From the NCBI GenBank assembly GCA_903835065.1, contig CAILLO010000009.1, forward strand, positions 1 through 64,000: DNA of 64,000 bases, read 5' to 3'. The first letter of the stretch is position 1; each line of letters opens with the position of its first letter. Shown piece by piece: positions 31,654 to 40,502 of this stretch. A program made the position numbers and the translations under genes. Source of the stretch: an uncultured Eubacteriales bacterium. GTDB lineage: Bacteria > Bacillota > Clostridia > Saccharofermentanales > UBA5734. A model generated the notes under the pieces. It saw only the letters and a program-made list of their open reading frames with translations, searched no databases and was not told the origin of the DNA.

Positions 31654-32643
31654 TCAAGCCTTCGCGGCGATCGCGTGGTCGATGCGCCAGCGCATGCGCA
31701 GCAGCGCGCGCGGTACGTCGAGGGTCATCCGGGAGTCGAAGACGATCCAGCCGTCGAATCCGGCGGCGGCCAGCGCCTGGTAGGCGCCGCGCAGGTCGAC
31801 CGACCCGTCGCCGAGGTCGCAGAACACGCGCTGCGCGCCCTGGATAGGGATCTCCGGGTGCGACGTGCGGTAGTTGCCGACGACGTCCTCGAAGCAGGTG
31901 TCGTTGAAGCGGACCGACGCGAGGCGGCCCTGGTGCGCCTTCAGCACGGCGACGGGGTCGGCGCCGGCGATCGCGAGGTGCGAAAGGTCGGGGCTGTAGA
32001 GGATTTCCTTGTCGAGCTTGGCGAGGAACGCGTCCAGCGCGGTGCCGCGCAGCAGGCTCCAGAACTCGTTGCGGACGGACAGGCGGACGCCCTTGGCCTT
32101 GGCTTCGCGCGCCAGCTTGTTGAGCACGGCGGCGGTCAGGTCGAGGAAGCCGGCCTCCCAGCCCTCGCGTCCGCCGCCGAAGCAGCGCTCGACGAGACCC
32201 ATCGGGGGCGTCGGCGAGACGACGAGGTCGGTCGAGCCGAGGTCGGCCAGGAAGCCGACGGCTTCGCGGCCCATCGACTCGAGCAGCCCGAAGTAGCGGG
32301 CGGTGTCGCCGTCGGTGGCGAGGATCTCGGCCAGCGCGTCGGAGGCCTGGACGTGCACGCCGCTGACGTCGGCGATGCCGAATTCGGCGAGCTTCTGGCG
32401 GAACTGCTTCGGCGAGCCGTACTTGACGTTGACGGCCGCAAGGCTGATCGGCACGCCGCAGCGGCCGATCTCGAAGGCGAGCGGGTCGTTGTTGAAGGGG
32501 TTGTAGGGCAGTTCGACCGCGGTGAACCCCGCGGCGGCGACCCACTGGAAGAACTCGATCCAGTAGCCCTTGGAGAGCAGGCGAAGCTTGCTCGGGCCGC
32601 TGCTCTTGAGTTCGACCGTTTCGAGACTGCAGGCGATCTTCAT
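31654..32643 (-). CDS. Sugar phosphate isomerase/epimerase-fold protein, pair B degenerate member
   Basis: 329 residues, paralogous to 24001-24960 (shared FTAVELPYNP, RNEFWSLLRGT, LSHLAIAG). The His of the HxxD strand is replaced (SVRFNDTCF) and the last Glu is missing (WIVFDSRMT), so the canonical metal site is broken. It is always encoded directly upstream of an intact barrel, suggesting a heteromeric complex or a non-catalytic sugar-binding partner. Confidence 0.78.
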   Translation of the reverse strand: MKIACSLETVELKSSGPSKLRLLSKGYWIEFFQWVAAAGFTAVELPYNPFNNDPLAFEIGRCGVPISLAAVNVKYGSPKQFRQKLAEFGIADVSGVHVQASDALAEILATDGDTARYFGLLESMGREAVGFLADLGSTDLVVSPTPPMGLVERCFGGGREGWEAGFLDLTAAVLNKLAREAKAKGVRLSVRNEFWSLLRGTALDAFLAKLDKEILYSPDLSHLAIAGADPVAVLKAHQGRLASVRFNDTCFEDVVGNYRTSHPEIPIQGAQRVFCDLGDGSVDLRGAYQALAAAGFDGWIVFDSRMTLDVPRALLRMRWRIDHAIAAKA

Positions 32644-32676
32644 GGACGGCGCTCCTTTCGAATGGACCTCGACGGG

Positions 32677-33840
32677 TCAGTTCCCCTGGACGGGGGGCAG
32701 GGGGGCCGGCCGGTCGCAGGTGCTGGCGATCAGGACGCGGCCCTCGACGGCCGCCCGGTCGAACGCGCTCAGGACTTCGGTGACGTGGAAGGCGAGTTCG
32801 GCGCTCGCACGGTGGGCACGCCCTTCGACGATCGCGGCGGCCATGTCGGCGACGCCGAGGCCGCGCAGGTTGCCGGGCGGGTCGGGGCGGACGAGCGGCG
32901 CGTCCCGGAAGAGGCGGTCCATCTCGGAGGGCGTGTGCAGGAGGCGGACGGCGTCGGTCCAGGGCTTCCCCTCGACGGCGGCGAGCATGTCGGCGCCGCG
33001 GAGGACCGAGACCGGACCCCCGAAGAAGTTGGGGTCGGGCAGGACCATCGTCCCCTCGGTCCCGTAGAGCTCGAGCCCCGGGAGGTGGGACCACCACACG
33101 TCGAAGCTCATGGTGACGTTGACAAGCGTGCCGTCCCGGAAGCGCATCGCGCCGGTGTAGTGCGTGGGCACCTCGACGTCGATCGTCTGGCCGCGCTTCG
33201 GCGAGTTCGCCGTGATCGTCCGCGTCGGGAACGTCCGGCAGCTGAACCCCTCGACGCTCTCGACGGGGCCGAGCAGCGAGACCAGCGCGGTGAGGTAGTA
33301 CGGGCCCATGTCCATCATGGGACCGGCGCCCTTCTTGTAGTAGAACTCGGGGGCGGGGTGCCAGGATTCGTGGCCGTGCCCCATCAGGTTCGCCGTTCCG
33401 CACACCGGAGCGCCGATCGCGCCTTCGTCGAGCAGCCGGCGGCAGGTCTGGAGTCCGGCGCCGAGGAACGTGTCCGGGGCGCAGCCGACGCGCAGGCCCT
33501 TGCGCGCGGCGAGCTCGAGCGTCTTCCGGGCGCCCTCGAGGTCCAGGGCGAGCGGTTTCTCGCAGTAGACGTGCTTGCCCGCCTCGAGAGCGGCGCAATT
33601 GACTTCGACGTGGGCGGCGGGGATCGTCAGGTTCACGACGAGCTCGACGTCCGGGTCGGCAAGGAGTCCCGCGACGTCGCCGTGGCGCGGGATGCCGTAC
33701 TTCGACGCTGCCTCGGCGGCCTTGTCGACGAACAGGTCCGCCACGTGCACGACGCGCAGGCCGGGCGTGTTGGTCAGGTTCGGCAGGTAGGTGGCGCTGA
33801 TCGTGCCGCAGCCGACGACGCCGACGTTGACGATTCGCAT
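32677..33840 (-). CDS. Gfo/Idh/MocA family oxidoreductase
   Basis: 387 residues: GVVGCGTISATYLPNL (intact nucleotide loop), CEKPLALDL (EKP), FYYKKGAGPMMDMGPYYLTALVSLLG (catalytic region) and a C-terminal helical tail. First gene of the run 32677-26975: oxidoreductase, degenerate isomerase, isomerase, oxidoreductase, isomerase, VOC, aldo/keto reductase. A weak TACACT -10-like box lies about 40 bases upstream. Candidate glycoside or sugar dehydrogenase. Confidence 0.92.
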   Translation of the reverse strand: MRIVNVGVVGCGTISATYLPNLTNTPGLRVVHVADLFVDKAAEAASKYGIPRHGDVAGLLADPDVELVVNLTIPAAHVEVNCAALEAGKHVYCEKPLALDLEGARKTLELAARKGLRVGCAPDTFLGAGLQTCRRLLDEGAIGAPVCGTANLMGHGHESWHPAPEFYYKKGAGPMMDMGPYYLTALVSLLGPVESVEGFSCRTFPTRTITANSPKRGQTIDVEVPTHYTGAMRFRDGTLVNVTMSFDVWWSHLPGLELYGTEGTMVLPDPNFFGGPVSVLRGADMLAAVEGKPWTDAVRLLHTPSEMDRLFRDAPLVRPDPPGNLRGLGVADMAAAIVEGRAHRASAELAFHVTEVLSAFDRAAVEGRVLIASTCDRPAPLPPVQGN

Positions 33841-33948
33841 GGAAGATCCCTCCCTGGGGGCCGTGGGTTCACGACCTCAGTGTAGGGCGCGGAGCGTCCG
33901 GCTTCTCGCCAATCCTTGCCGGATGCTGGCCATTTTCCATGGGAGAGG

Positions 33949-34085
33949 CTACAGCGCGACGCGCTTCGCGTGCCGAATCGTGAAGTCGAGGGCGCCGCGA
34001 CCGTGAAGTCCTCCAGCTGCCGCCAGGACTTGAGCTCCTCCTGAATCTCCGCGGCGTGCGGCGCGTACCACTCCTCGGTGGGGCT
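33949..34085 (-). pseudogene. Possible 3' gene remnant
   Basis: On the minus strand one frame reads EEWYAPHAAEIQEELKSW and continues RQLEDFTV, which looks protein-like. A shift of frame then gives LDFTIRHAKRVAL before a stop at 33949-33951. No start codon, ribosome site or full-length frame is present, so it may be the decayed end of a lost gene. Parent family not recognised. The remaining bases up to 33841 show nothing clear beyond a weak promoter-like box. Confidence 0.3.
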
Positions 34086-34103
34086 TCGAGGGGCTTCGCG
34101 CTT

Positions 34104-35684
34104 CTAGTTCCCGTATTCGTACAACCGGATCCTCAGGACCGACGGCGCGGTGCCGAAGCGGTGCATCATCCGCTCGTCCCCGTTCAGGATGCGGCCGCGG
34201 CGCCAGGTCCCGTCGACGAAGGAGCCCTCTTCCTTGACCAGGACGCCGACGGCCCGCTGGTCGTTGGCGTAGAACACGACGTTGCAGGAGATGCCGACGA
34301 GGAAGAACTCGTCCGGCGCGACCTCGACGAGGAATCCTCCGGCGACCGGGTCCTCGCTCGTCGGCGGCGGGCCGAAGAGGCTGCCCGCGCCATAGGTCAC
34401 CTTCGCCGAGTACTTCCGGAAGCGGAGCATCGTGCCCCGGTCGTGGTACTGCAGGAATCCCTGGATCCGGTCCTCCCGGTGCGCCGACCGGACGAGTTCC
34501 TCGAGGCTGGCGACGAGCCGGTAGGCCTGGCCCAGGAGATGGCCCGCCCTGACCCGGTCCCCTCCGACGGCCGAAGGGTCGATGTTGAGGCGGCGGAGCT
34601 CCTCTTCGCCCAACCCGGTTTCGCCGAGCATGAGGTCCTCGATGCCGAAGGGCGAGAAGCACAGCGCGTTGTGCTGGCCGACCGCATATAGCAGGAAGGG
34701 CACGGTATCCTTCGAGCCGCGCGTCTCGGGGATGAAGAGGGGATTCCCGTCCGACGCGTATTCGTCGCAGACCGCCCGGTATTCGTCCACGTAGATGTCG
34801 GGGGCCAGGAAGGAGATCGTCGGGGCGAGTGCGCGCCACATCCTGCGGACCTTGAAGACGGGTCCGCCCGTCGGGTACTGCCCGGGCCGGGCGGGGAACT
34901 GTTCGAGCCAGGCGTTCGCATAGTAGACGATCCGGTGTTCTTCTGCGCCGGCCGCGACGATCCGCTCGACGGCCTTCGCGAAGTGGCAGGCCATGAACTG
35001 TTCGTCGGCGTCCGCCCCGAAGGCGTCGGTCCAGGTGCCCGAGACGCCGAAGGCACGAGCGACCTCCGCGGGAACCGTCGAGCGGAACGCCTGCTCCGCC
35101 GCGGGCGTGCGGTCCCGGCTGCAGCCGAGGATGCCGAGTTCGTTCTCGATCTGGACGACGATCACGGTTTCCCCGTCCGGGTCGATTTCGCGGACGCGCC
35201 GCATGAGGCGACGGAAGGCGTCCGCGTCCGCCTGGACGGCGGCGTCGCAGAACGGCGAAACGGAGGGGAGCGTCGTGTCGGCCTTGTGGAACACGGCGCC
35301 TTCGTCCACGCCGTTCGTCGTCATGTAGACGAAGCGTTCGCGGTCGAGTTTCGCCCATGTCGGAATGTACGACGACTCGCTGTTCTTCCAGAGGCCGAAC
35401 CAGAGGAGCGTCAGCGTGACGCCTTCCCGGCGGGCCTGGTCGACCAGTCCGTCCACGAGTGCGAAGTCGAACGTCCCCTCTTCCGGCTCGATGCATTCCC
35501 AGTAGACGGGCGCGATCACGTTGTTCATGTGCAAGGGGCGCAGGGACGGCCAGACGACCTGGTCCATGTACTCCAGACTGGACGAGCTGGAATTGTGGAT
35601 CTCCCCCGAGAGGGCGCGGTAGGGCTTCCCTCCGACGAAGAGTTCGGTCTTCTTCCCGGTTCCGACGAGATACGGCAGCGGCAT
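34104..35684 (-). CDS. GH35-like beta-galactosidase family protein (DUF5597 type)
   Basis: 526 residues. The N-terminal TIM barrel has YRALSGEIHNSSSSS, VIAPVYWECIEPEEG, VIVVQIENELG (acid/base Glu) and FIPETRG (likely nucleophile Glu), the layout of GH35/GH42-like exo-galactosidases with the DUF5597 C-terminal beta domain (about residues 370-526). There is no signal peptide. It probably removes a terminal galactosyl or related residue from imported glycosides. ATG behind CTGGAGGG. Confidence 0.85.
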   Translation of the reverse strand: MPLPYLVGTGKKTELFVGGKPYRALSGEIHNSSSSSLEYMDQVVWPSLRPLHMNNVIAPVYWECIEPEEGTFDFALVDGLVDQARREGVTLTLLWFGLWKNSESSYIPTWAKLDRERFVYMTTNGVDEGAVFHKADTTLPSVSPFCDAAVQADADAFRRLMRRVREIDPDGETVIVVQIENELGILGCSRDRTPAAEQAFRSTVPAEVARAFGVSGTWTDAFGADADEQFMACHFAKAVERIVAAGAEEHRIVYYANAWLEQFPARPGQYPTGGPVFKVRRMWRALAPTISFLAPDIYVDEYRAVCDEYASDGNPLFIPETRGSKDTVPFLLYAVGQHNALCFSPFGIEDLMLGETGLGEEELRRLNIDPSAVGGDRVRAGHLLGQAYRLVASLEELVRSAHREDRIQGFLQYHDRGTMLRFRKYSAKVTYGAGSLFGPPPTSEDPVAGGFLVEVAPDEFFLVGISCNVVFYANDQRAVGVLVKEEGSFVDGTWRRGRILNGDERMMHRFGTAPSVLRIRLYEYGN

Positions 35685-35721
35685 GTCGATTCCCTCCAGG
35701 GGTCTGGCGGAAGAATGCAGA

Positions 35722-35751
35722 AGAGGACGTCCGACGGACCGGGCGTCCTCT
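35722..35751 (-). terminator. Hairpin terminator after the 35797 isomerase gene
   Basis: AGAGGACG (35722-35729) pairs with CGTCCTCT (35744-35751), with an inner GTCC/GGAC pair, between the isomerase gene and the GH35-like gene on the same strand. Confidence 0.65.
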
Positions 35752-35796
35752 CCAGCGTCGGGCCGCGAAGCGCGGACCGGCTGGACCGCCCTTCTG

Positions 35797-36789
35797 CTAC
35801 TTCTTGAGCGCGTCGTCGAACGCGACGTCCGACGGGCTGAAATTGATGCGCTTGGTCATCGCGCAGGCCTCGGTCGCGCCGAAGACGCGCTCCATGGCGC
35901 TGTCCTCCCACTCGACGGACAGCGGGCCGTCATAGCCGGCTTCGTTCAGGGCGCGGATGATCCGGTCGAAGTCGACGCTGCCGTGGCCCGGGGACACGAA
36001 GTTCCAGCCGCGGCGCATGTCGCCGAAGGTCAGGAACGAGCCCAGGATCCCTTCGGTGCCCTCGAGGTTCACGCGGGCATCCTTGATGTGCACGTGGTAG
36101 ATCTTGTCGGCGAATTCGCGGAGGAAGAGGTGCGGCTGGATGCCCTGCCAGATCAGGTGGCTCGGGTCGAAGTTGATGCCGAGCGTCGCGTTGCCCTTGA
36201 ACGTCTCGCGGAACAGCTTCTGCGCGGAATAGAAGTCGAACGCGATCTCGGTCGGGTGCACCTCGAGCGCGAACTTGACGCCACAGGCCTTGAACTCGTC
36301 GAGGATCGGGGTCCAGAGTTCCTTGATCTTGTCGTAGCCGGCCTGGATCATCTCGTCGGTGGTCTGCGGGAACGAGTACCAGTACTTCCAGATCGGCGAG
36401 CCCATGAAGCCCGTGACGACCTTGCAGCCCATCGTCTTCGCGGCGTGGGCGGTGTACTTCATCTCTTCGATCGCCCAGGCGCGGATCGCCTCGGGCTTGC
36501 CCTTCACGCTGTCCGGCGCGAAGCCGTCGAGACGCGGGTCCCAGTCGTCGCCGACGCACTGGCCGGCGAGGTGGGAGCCGAGCGCCCAGCACTTCAGGCC
36601 GTACTTCTTCAGGGTCGCCTTGCGCTGCTTGACGTACTCGGGGTCGGTCGCGGCCTTGCGGACGTCCATGTGGTCGCCCCAACAGGCGAGCTCGAGCCCG
36701 TCGAAGCCCATCTTCTGCGCGAGCTTGCACAGGTCCTCGAACGGCAGGTCGGCCCACTGTCCAGTGAATAGGGTCACGGGTCTCGTCAT
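35797..36789 (-). CDS. Sugar phosphate isomerase/epimerase-fold protein
   Basis: 330 residues with a complete ligand set: FALEVHPTEIAFD (Glu), GINFDPSHLIWQG (Asp), YHVHIKDARV (His) and LSVEWEDSAM (Glu). The opening VTLFTGQWADLPFEDL and LELACWGDHMDV mark a widespread subfamily found beside Gfo/Idh/MocA genes. Monocistronic by context: a hairpin follows it and about 110 bases of non-coding DNA precede it. Probable epimerase or isomerase of a keto-sugar. Confidence 0.88.
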   Translation of the reverse strand: MTRPVTLFTGQWADLPFEDLCKLAQKMGFDGLELACWGDHMDVRKAATDPEYVKQRKATLKKYGLKCWALGSHLAGQCVGDDWDPRLDGFAPDSVKGKPEAIRAWAIEEMKYTAHAAKTMGCKVVTGFMGSPIWKYWYSFPQTTDEMIQAGYDKIKELWTPILDEFKACGVKFALEVHPTEIAFDFYSAQKLFRETFKGNATLGINFDPSHLIWQGIQPHLFLREFADKIYHVHIKDARVNLEGTEGILGSFLTFGDMRRGWNFVSPGHGSVDFDRIIRALNEAGYDGPLSVEWEDSAMERVFGATEACAMTKRINFSPSDVAFDDALKK

Positions 36790-36910
36790 GCGAATGTCCT
36801 CCTTCGTCTTCGTTCCAGGGTCATCGGGGGTGAGGGATCGTCGAATCCACTATACCGCCGCAGTAGAGTCGCCGCTTGCCAGAATCCGACCGGGAATGGT
36901 CATTTTCCGA

Positions 36911-38395
36911 CTATATCGAAGTCGGAGGACGGCGCAGTCCGCCGAGTCCGCCGAGTCCTGCCGGCTTGGCCTTGAAGCTGCCGACCGGCACGGGTTCGGG
37001 CGGCGTCTGCGGCTTCACGGTGCCGGCGCGCGCCACCGCGCCCGCGATCGGACGGCAGACCGCCTCGCAGATGGCGCACTGGTTGCAGATGTCCTGGTCG
37101 ATGACGTGGATGAACTCCGGTTCGCCCGAAATGGCATGGACGGGGCACTTGGGCAGGCATTCTCCGCAGCCGGTGCACTTGTCGGGCAGGATGTGGAACG
37201 TGGCGTACTTGGCGCAGACCAGCGTCGGGCACTTCTTCCGCTTCATGTGCTGCTCGAATTCGTCGCTGAAGTGCGCCTGCACGGTGGTCGCGACGTCGCT
37301 CGCGGTGCGTCCGACCGAGCATAGCGACCCCTCGCGCATCCCGGTCGCGAGCTCTCCGAGCGTCTCGAGGTCGTCGGCCCGGGTCTTGCCCTGCGTGGCG
37401 TCGAGCAGCAGCTCGCGCACCTGCCAGGAGCCTTCGCGGCACATCGTGCAGCGGCCGCAGGAGGCCTCTTCCAGGAAGGTCATCTGCCGCACGGCGTAGT
37501 CGACGGCGCAGGTCCGCTGGTCGAGCACTTCGATGCTGCCGGAGCCGAGCTTCCGACCGCAGGCTTCGAAGGCACCGTAGTCGAGGGCGACGTCGAGTTC
37601 GTCGGGTCCGAGGACAGGGCCGTTGGGACCGCCGACCTGGACGAACTTCAAGGTGGAGCCGGGGGCCATCCCGCCGCACAGGTCGTCGAGGACGGTGCGC
37701 AGCGGCGTGCCGAGCGGCAGCTCGTGGAGGCCGGGGCGGGCGACCGGTCCCTGCACCGAGAAGAACTTGGTGCCGGGCGCCTTCGAATCCGCGTCGGCGC
37801 GGAACAGCGCGGCGATCTGCGCGAGCGTCTCCGCGTGGTGCACCACGGTCGGGCGTCCGTCGAAGCCGCGCTCGGCGGGCTCGGGCGGCGTCAGCGCGGA
37901 CATGGTGGGGCGGCCCGCCATGGAGGCGAGCAGCGCGGTGTCCTCGCGGCAGACGAAGCGGGCCTCGACGGGGGCGACCGCCAGCGGCAGCGCGACGCCC
38001 ATCGCGCGGATGGCTTCGGTCAGGCGGGCCTGGAGCGCCGGGTTCTCGCGGTCGACGGCGACGTACCCCTGCGTCGCGCCGACGGCGCGGGCGACGATCG
38101 CGAGGCCCTCCAGCGCGCCGAGCGGGTCGGCAGCCAGCAGCGTCGCGGCGGCCGGCATGCGGGGGTCCGCGTCGAGCGCGTTGAGGACGACGGTCTTCGG
38201 CCCGGCCGGCCGGGCCAGGCACAGGCGCCACTTCTCGGCGACGGGCCGGCCCTGTCCGCCGCGGCCGCGGAGGCCGACGGCCTCGACGCGGGCGAGGATC
38301 TCCGCGGGCGGCAGCGCGAGCGCGCGGCGCAGCGCCTCGGTGCGGACGGCGGCGTCGACGGGGACTTCGGGTAGCATGCGAAGCTCAGTGGACAT
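36911..38395 (-). CDS. NuoF/HndC-like NADH-binding electron-transfer subunit with ferredoxin tail
   Basis: 494 residues. The FMN/NADH loop appears as GLRGRGGQGRPVAEKW (Gln-Gly-Arg-Pro where Nuo has Ala-Gly-Phe-Pro). The cluster motif ASCGRCTMCREGS plus a later Cys in SLCSVG binds N3-type 4Fe-4S. The C-terminus adds two 4Fe-4S sites, CTGCGECLPKC and CNQCAICEAVC, as in HndC/HydB subunits of soluble NAD(P)-linked complexes. It overlaps by 11 bases with the NuoG/GltD-like gene, its likely partner. No NuoE-like gene is present in the window. Last gene of the long unit from 48209. Confidence 0.88.
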   Translation of the reverse strand: MSTELRMLPEVPVDAAVRTEALRRALALPPAEILARVEAVGLRGRGGQGRPVAEKWRLCLARPAGPKTVVLNALDADPRMPAAATLLAADPLGALEGLAIVARAVGATQGYVAVDRENPALQARLTEAIRAMGVALPLAVAPVEARFVCREDTALLASMAGRPTMSALTPPEPAERGFDGRPTVVHHAETLAQIAALFRADADSKAPGTKFFSVQGPVARPGLHELPLGTPLRTVLDDLCGGMAPGSTLKFVQVGGPNGPVLGPDELDVALDYGAFEACGRKLGSGSIEVLDQRTCAVDYAVRQMTFLEEASCGRCTMCREGSWQVRELLLDATQGKTRADDLETLGELATGMREGSLCSVGRTASDVATTVQAHFSDEFEQHMKRKKCPTLVCAKYATFHILPDKCTGCGECLPKCPVHAISGEPEFIHVIDQDICNQCAICEAVCRPIAGAVARAGTVKPQTPPEPVPVGSFKAKPAGLGGLGGLRRPPTSI

Positions 38396-40493
38396 CGTAT
38401 TCCCCCCAGAACTTCTGCCGGGTGATCCCCAGGCGCAGGTCGCACTGCAGGCAGCGGCCGGACTCGTAGCCGGCCGCGTCGCAGCCGTAGCCGCGGTCGA
38501 CCAGGGTCGCGAGGTCGAGCGTCTCGACGGGCGCGTAGTCCGTGCAGGTGCGCGGCACGGAGGCGAACCCCTCCTGCCGGCCGATATACGGGTCGGCGGG
38601 TCGCTTCGGCGCAAGCGCCTCGTCGAGCAGGCCCAGTCCGCCGAGGCGGCGGTCGATGGCGGAGGCGGCGCGGCGGCCCGCGGCGATGGCCTCGATCACG
38701 GAGGCGGTGCCGATCACGGCGTCGCCCGCCGCGTAGACGCCGGGGACGGCGGTCTCGAGCGTCTCGGGGTCGGCGGCGATGCGGTTGCCCCGGGCGAGCG
38801 GCAGGCCGAAGTCCGCCGTCAGGTCGGGGCGCTGGCCGACGGCGAAGACGATCGTGTCGGCGGGAATGACGTGCTCGGAGCCGATCTCGCAGAGGATCAC
38901 GGCGCGGCCCTGCTCGTCGAAGTGGAACGAGCAGACCTTGCTGCACTTGACGCCGGTCACGTGCCCGTCCTCGCCCTCGATGCCCTGGAAGGTCACCGAG
39001 GCGTGCACGGTCGTGCCCTCGTCGAGGGCTTCGTCGATCTCCTCCGGACTCGCCTTCATCTCGTTGCGGGCCTCGAGGCAGACGACGGTCACGTCCTTCG
39101 CGCCGAGCCGGCGCGCGGCGCCCGCGCAGTCGAAGGCGACGTTGCCGCCGCCGAGCACGACCACGCGCTCGCCGACCGGCACCTTCTCGCCGAGGCTGAC
39201 GCGACGCAGGAAGTCGGTGTTGATCAGGATGCCGGACAGGTCGGCGCCGGGGATCGGAAGCCGGGCGCCCTGGTGGGTGCCGACCGCCGCGAGGACGGCG
39301 TCGTACCCGGCCTCGAGCAACACGGGGGCGCAGTCGACCTTCGAATCGGTGCGGATCTCGACGCCGAGCGCCGTGACTTCGGCGATCTCGCCGGCGAGGA
39401 TATCGGACGGCAGTCGATAGCCCGGAATGCCGACGCGCATCATGCCGCCCGCGACGGGCAGCGCTTCATGCACGACGACGGAATGTCCCAGTTTCGCGAG
39501 GTAGAACGCGGCGGTGAGTCCGGCCGGTCCGGAGCCGATCACGGCGACCTTCCTTCCGGTCGGCGGGAGCCGGAACGACCCGGTGCGCCAGGAGCCGTCG
39601 TCCTGCGACGCGGCGAAGCGCTTGAGCTGCTTGATGGAGACGGCCTCGTCCACTTCGGCGCGGCGGCACTTCGTTTCGCAGACGTGGTTGCAGATGTAGC
39701 CGAGGACGGCCGGGAACGGGACCTTCTCGCGCACGACGGCGTTGGCTTCGGCCGCGCGGCCCTCCTTGACGAGGCGGATGTAGCGCGGGATGTCGATGCC
39801 GGCGGGGCAGGCGGCGCGGCAGGGCACGAGCGCATCGTCGCGTTTCATGTCCGTCCGGACGACGCCGATCTGGTCCATGATCGAACCGGTCGGGCACACT
39901 TCGACGCAGGCGCCGCAGAACTTGCAGCCGGAATCCGCGAGGGTGCCGTTCTTCGGGAGGACGCGGACGCGGCCGTCCTTGCGCCCGAACGTCAGGGCGT
40001 CGACGCCGCGCACGTCGCTGCAGGCGCGCACGCATCGGCCGCAGAGGATGCAGCGGTACATGTCGTGGTAGACGAGCGGGTTGCGCAGGTCGGGTTCGAT
40101 CAGGTTCGGGCGCTTGCGCAGGTGCTGGTCCGTGACCTCGAGGTACTGGATCAGCGATTGCAGTTCGCACTTCAGGTACTTGTTGCAGGACGTGCACTCG
40201 GAGGGGTGCGGCGCGAGCACGAGCTCCGCGGCGAGCCTGCGCAGCCGGTTGAGCCGCGCCGTGCGCGTGACGACGACCATTCCGTCCGTCGCGGGCGTCG
40301 AGCAGGAGGTGACGGGGTCCGCCACGCCCTCGACCTCGACGACGCACAGGCGGCAGGAGCCGGCCGGCGCGAGGTCGTCGTGGGAGCAGAAGTGGGCGAT
40401 GTAGACGCCGGCGGCGAGCGCCGCCTGCAGGACCGACTGGCCCGGCTGCGCCACGATCTCCTTGCCGTCGAGGGTGAAGCGGATTCCATCCAT
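38385..40493 (-). CDS. NuoG N-terminal domain fused to GltD-like FAD/NAD(P) oxidoreductase
   Basis: 702 residues. Residues 1 to about 215: a 2Fe-2S domain (FCSHDDLAPAGSCRLC, then a Cys in VTSCSTP), a His/Cys cluster segment (HPSECTSCNKYLKC), and two 4Fe-4S sites (CILCGRCVRAC, CKFCGACVEVC). Residues about 215-650: the glutamate-synthase small-subunit fold with CRAACPAGIDIP, the FAD loop IGSGPAGLTAAFYLA and the second nucleotide loop VLGGGNVAFDC. A short Cys pair (CLQC) ends the chain. This would pass electrons between NAD(P)H, ferredoxin and the NuoF-like partner, possibly by bifurcation. Confidence 0.9.
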   Translation of the reverse strand: MDGIRFTLDGKEIVAQPGQSVLQAALAAGVYIAHFCSHDDLAPAGSCRLCVVEVEGVADPVTSCSTPATDGMVVVTRTARLNRLRRLAAELVLAPHPSECTSCNKYLKCELQSLIQYLEVTDQHLRKRPNLIEPDLRNPLVYHDMYRCILCGRCVRACSDVRGVDALTFGRKDGRVRVLPKNGTLADSGCKFCGACVEVCPTGSIMDQIGVVRTDMKRDDALVPCRAACPAGIDIPRYIRLVKEGRAAEANAVVREKVPFPAVLGYICNHVCETKCRRAEVDEAVSIKQLKRFAASQDDGSWRTGSFRLPPTGRKVAVIGSGPAGLTAAFYLAKLGHSVVVHEALPVAGGMMRVGIPGYRLPSDILAGEIAEVTALGVEIRTDSKVDCAPVLLEAGYDAVLAAVGTHQGARLPIPGADLSGILINTDFLRRVSLGEKVPVGERVVVLGGGNVAFDCAGAARRLGAKDVTVVCLEARNEMKASPEEIDEALDEGTTVHASVTFQGIEGEDGHVTGVKCSKVCSFHFDEQGRAVILCEIGSEHVIPADTIVFAVGQRPDLTADFGLPLARGNRIAADPETLETAVPGVYAAGDAVIGTASVIEAIAAGRRAASAIDRRLGGLGLLDEALAPKRPADPYIGRQEGFASVPRTCTDYAPVETLDLATLVDRGYGCDAAGYESGRCLQCDLRLGITRQKFWGEYDVH

Positions 40494-40502
40494 GGAGGGC
40501 TC

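Noticed and set aside
33900-36900. Shared operator at about 33930 and 36895 based on a common CATTTTCC stretch
   Set aside because: The match is short, the flanks differ and no promoter boxes are aligned with it.
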